Positions 62,327 through 64,000 of a stretch of 64,000 nt of DNA are shown in pieces (the first letter of the stretch is position 1; each line of letters begins with the position of its first letter). Source of the DNA: Brachionus manjavacas (taxonomy: Eukaryota; Rotifera; Eurotatoria; Ploima; Brachionidae); NCBI GenBank assembly GCA_019054805.1, contig JAHQIY010000016.1, forward strand, positions 1,240,001-1,304,000, read 5' to 3'. The notes under the pieces were generated by a model. It was not told the origin of the DNA, did not search any database, and saw only the letters and a program-made list of their open reading frames with translations. The translations under genes were made by a program, and so were the position numbers.

Positions 62327-64000
62327 TTAAGCTGAAACTCCACTTGAGCTTGACGAGAACGTGATGAGCGGCTGATTGGAGGCGTTGGACGAAGCCGGCG
62401 ACAGCTCTCCATAGACCACACAAGAGTATTGTTCGTGTTCATTAATCTTTGCTTGTTGTTGTTGTTGCTGTTGCTGGGGCAGTTGTTTGAGCAAGACAAC
62501 AGTTGGATTGATGGGCACAGGACGAACAGTGGGCATGTAGTGGGCGCTGATTGTGCCGCACGGCATCACAACCATCGAGTCAAATGGTGGCACCCGATTC
62601 ATCGCATTGTACTCGGCATAATTGTTCCATTGATTCTGCTGCTTGCTCAAAGTCTCGTAGTAGTGGTGAGTGGGCTTGTGAGTGCCGTAGGCGAACTCCG
62701 AGCCACTTGACGACAGCGATTCGCACGCTGACATGTGCTCCAGGTCAAATGGCGCCACTTTGGCATACGAATCAACGCTTGAGGCGAACGTTCGATTCGT
62801 TGATTTGTTCGATCTTGACATAGTGCTCGAACGGTACGTTTGCTGCTCCAGGTCTCTTTGGCTCTCGTAGTATTTCCTCAGCTTCTTGCTCAAATAGTTC
62901 CATAGACAAAACACGTTTATGGCAATCAGGACCAGCGAGACTCCGCACGCGATCGCGATGATCAGCACCAGCTCTTGGCTAAAGATTGTGAGCTCGGCGT
63001 CGTTTTTGAGCGCTGTCTGATACGTTGAGCCAGTCTCTTCGTTGTCTTGTATTGTGATTATGCTTTTGACGCTCGGACTAGCACCAGCTTTAGTTTTTGT
63101 TGTGGTTGAGGTGGTGCTGGCGGTTGTGAAGGTGGTGGTGGTGCGTGTGGTCGGCTTCTGGGTGTTTGTGATCGAGTTGGAATCGGCGCTTTTTCTCGTG
63201 CTGCTCGCCGATCTAAACGAAGAGGAAAAAATTGTGGCCGCACTTCCACAAGCCACTCGGATCAGCCGGTTTCCGCTATTGTCACTCAATCCGGAGACCA
63301 GTTTGTCCGTTTGTGTTGCGACCACTGGATCGAACTCGCACACAAACGCCCTCTTTTGCGCACACGACTCCTCGGACCACGCGCTTGCCGTCTTGCTCAA
63401 GCACTTGGACTCGTTGTGTCTGCGCGACCAATAAGCCACCCCGCGGCTCAACAAGGACTCGATGCGCAAATCGTCCACAAAGTCTCTGGCCGAGAACAAA
63501 CGGCCGTTGAGCGACGCGCACGATTTGGACGCCTCGAACCAGTCGAGCTTGTAGGACAAAGTGTGCTGGTGGTTGTCGCCGAACAGTTTCACACACTTGT
63601 CCGAGCCGAGTCGTGTGGAGCCGAACGGACAGTAGGTGTGCGGCCGAGTGGACACTTGGATCAAAAATCCTCGCCTAGTGATGGCGTCGTCGGTGCCGAA
63701 TTGCAAGCTGAGCTTGGAGCCTGTGGCTTGGACCTGCTTGAAATTGGTGTGTTGGCCGCACATCGGCGCCACCCTCTGCTGGTCCGATTTGATGCGCAAA
63801 AAGTCCTTGTGGCACGCGTCGCTCACGCTCTCTTCCAAGTCGAATTCGTAGCTTGTCAGCACCAGGTTGATTTGGGAGCGAGCGTTGGCGCTCGACTCGG
63901 TGTTCGAGTCGATTTTGACGTACTCGAGCTTGCACGTGCAATTGTTCAGGTTGTTTTTGTACTCGAGCGGGTAGTCGGGGCTGGTCAGGTAGAAGGAGGC
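62327..64000 (-). CDS. CUB + C-type-lectin transmembrane receptor-like protein (5' part outside window)
   Basis: One open frame runs from the window edge to TAA at 62327-62329, at least 557 codons, in markedly GC-richer DNA. At the edge a CUB domain is visible (YLTSPDYPLEYKNNLNNC, later MCGQHTNF and FGTDDAITRRGFLIQV). A C-type-lectin-like domain follows (CPFGSTRLGSDKCVKLF, KLDWFEASKSCASLNGRLFS, AWSEESCAQKRAFVCEF); the WND/EPN calcium motifs are not evident. Then come a Thr-rich mucin-like stalk, one transmembrane helix (LVLIIAIACGVSLVLIAINV), and a cytoplasmic tail of about 190 residues with several Tyr sites and a polyQ run. A cell-surface adhesion or recognition role is inferred from architecture. 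I do not recognise a named orthologue. Confidence 0.85.
   Translation of the reverse strand, partial: ASFYLTSPDYPLEYKNNLNNCTCKLEYVKIDSNTESSANARSQINLVLTSYEFDLEESVSDACHKDFLRIKSDQQRVAPMCGQHTNFKQVQATGSKLSLQFGTDDAITRRGFLIQVSTRPHTYCPFGSTRLGSDKCVKLFGDNHQHTLSYKLDWFEASKSCASLNGRLFSARDFVDDLRIESLLSRGVAYWSRRHNESKCLSKTASAWSEESCAQKRAFVCEFDPVVATQTDKLVSGLSDNSGNRLIRVACGSAATIFSSSFRSASSTRKSADSNSITNTQKPTTRTTTTFTTASTTSTTTKTKAGASPSVKSIITIQDNEETGSTYQTALKNDAELTIFSQELVLIIAIACGVSLVLIAINVFCLWNYLSKKLRKYYESQRDLEQQTYRSSTMSRSNKSTNRTFASSVDSYAKVAPFDLEHMSACESLSSSGSEFAYGTHKPTHHYYETLSKQQNQWNNYAEYNAMNRVPPFDSMVVMPCGTISAHYMPTVRPVPINPTVVLLKQLPQQQQQQQQAKINEHEQYSCVVYGELSPASSNASNQPLITFSSSSSGVSA

Noticed and set aside
63042-63434. Plus-strand 130-aa frame opposite the CUB/lectin gene
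   Set aside because: Antisense shadow of the GC-rich coding region; Val-rich part is the complement of the Thr-rich stalk.

Overview
The window is animal nuclear DNA. It is strongly AT-rich (poly-A/T tracts throughout) and its genes are split by GT-AG introns, mostly 45-60 bp with a few above 1 kb. Several conserved animal genes can be rebuilt exon by exon with consistent phase: GCC2, SLC18B1, ARMC8, OTUD4, a full MRP-type ABC transporter, two AGPAT3-type acyltransferases and an animal-type 6-4 photolyase. Composition, tiny introns and expanded intronless GPCRs fit a small-genome lophotrochozoan/gnathiferan such as a rotifer. That assignment is inference; nothing here proves the species.

Layout. 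1-1174: 3'-incomplete OTUD4-like deubiquitinase (-). 2595-2666: tRNA-Ala(TGC). 3598-9147: golgin GCC2 (+), followed 254 bp later by the MFS transporter SLC18B1-like (9401-11221, +). 11499-15205: PABPN1-like RRM protein (-), convergent with SLC18B1; its 2.9-kb intron holds a foldback transposon with a second repeat inside. 16792-18477: intronless 6-4 photolyase (+), with a nearly identical inverted copy of that inner repeat directly upstream. 19.2-32.6 kb: accessory region with decayed non-LTR retrotransposon pieces, a nested foldback element and three intronless, atypical rhodopsin-like GPCR paralogues on the minus strand.

34013-39214: ARMC8 (-), with a palindromic MITE and a third copy in its intron. 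41080-46799: 22-exon ABCC/MRP gene (-), modelled at 1492 aa. 48565-49188: single-pass membrane protein with a C-terminal PPSY motif. 50168-50499: another long palindrome. 50970-54381: two tandem AGPAT3-like acyltransferases (-). 55.5-61.4 kb: gene-poor stretch with a GC-rich LINE tail, a frameshifted Ly6/three-finger gene, a Tc1/mariner-like HTH fragment, a tRNA-like (SINE-like) sequence and one more LINE fragment. 62327-64000: GC-rich gene for a CUB + C-type-lectin transmembrane receptor (-), running off the right edge.

The genes do not form one pathway. Membrane traffic and lipid functions recur (GCC2, SLC18B1, ABCC, AGPATs), but this looks like ordinary gene neighbourhood. The most unusual content is the divergent GPCR cluster and the dense set of non-autonomous foldback elements, one of which shows a very recent duplication next to the photolyase promoter.
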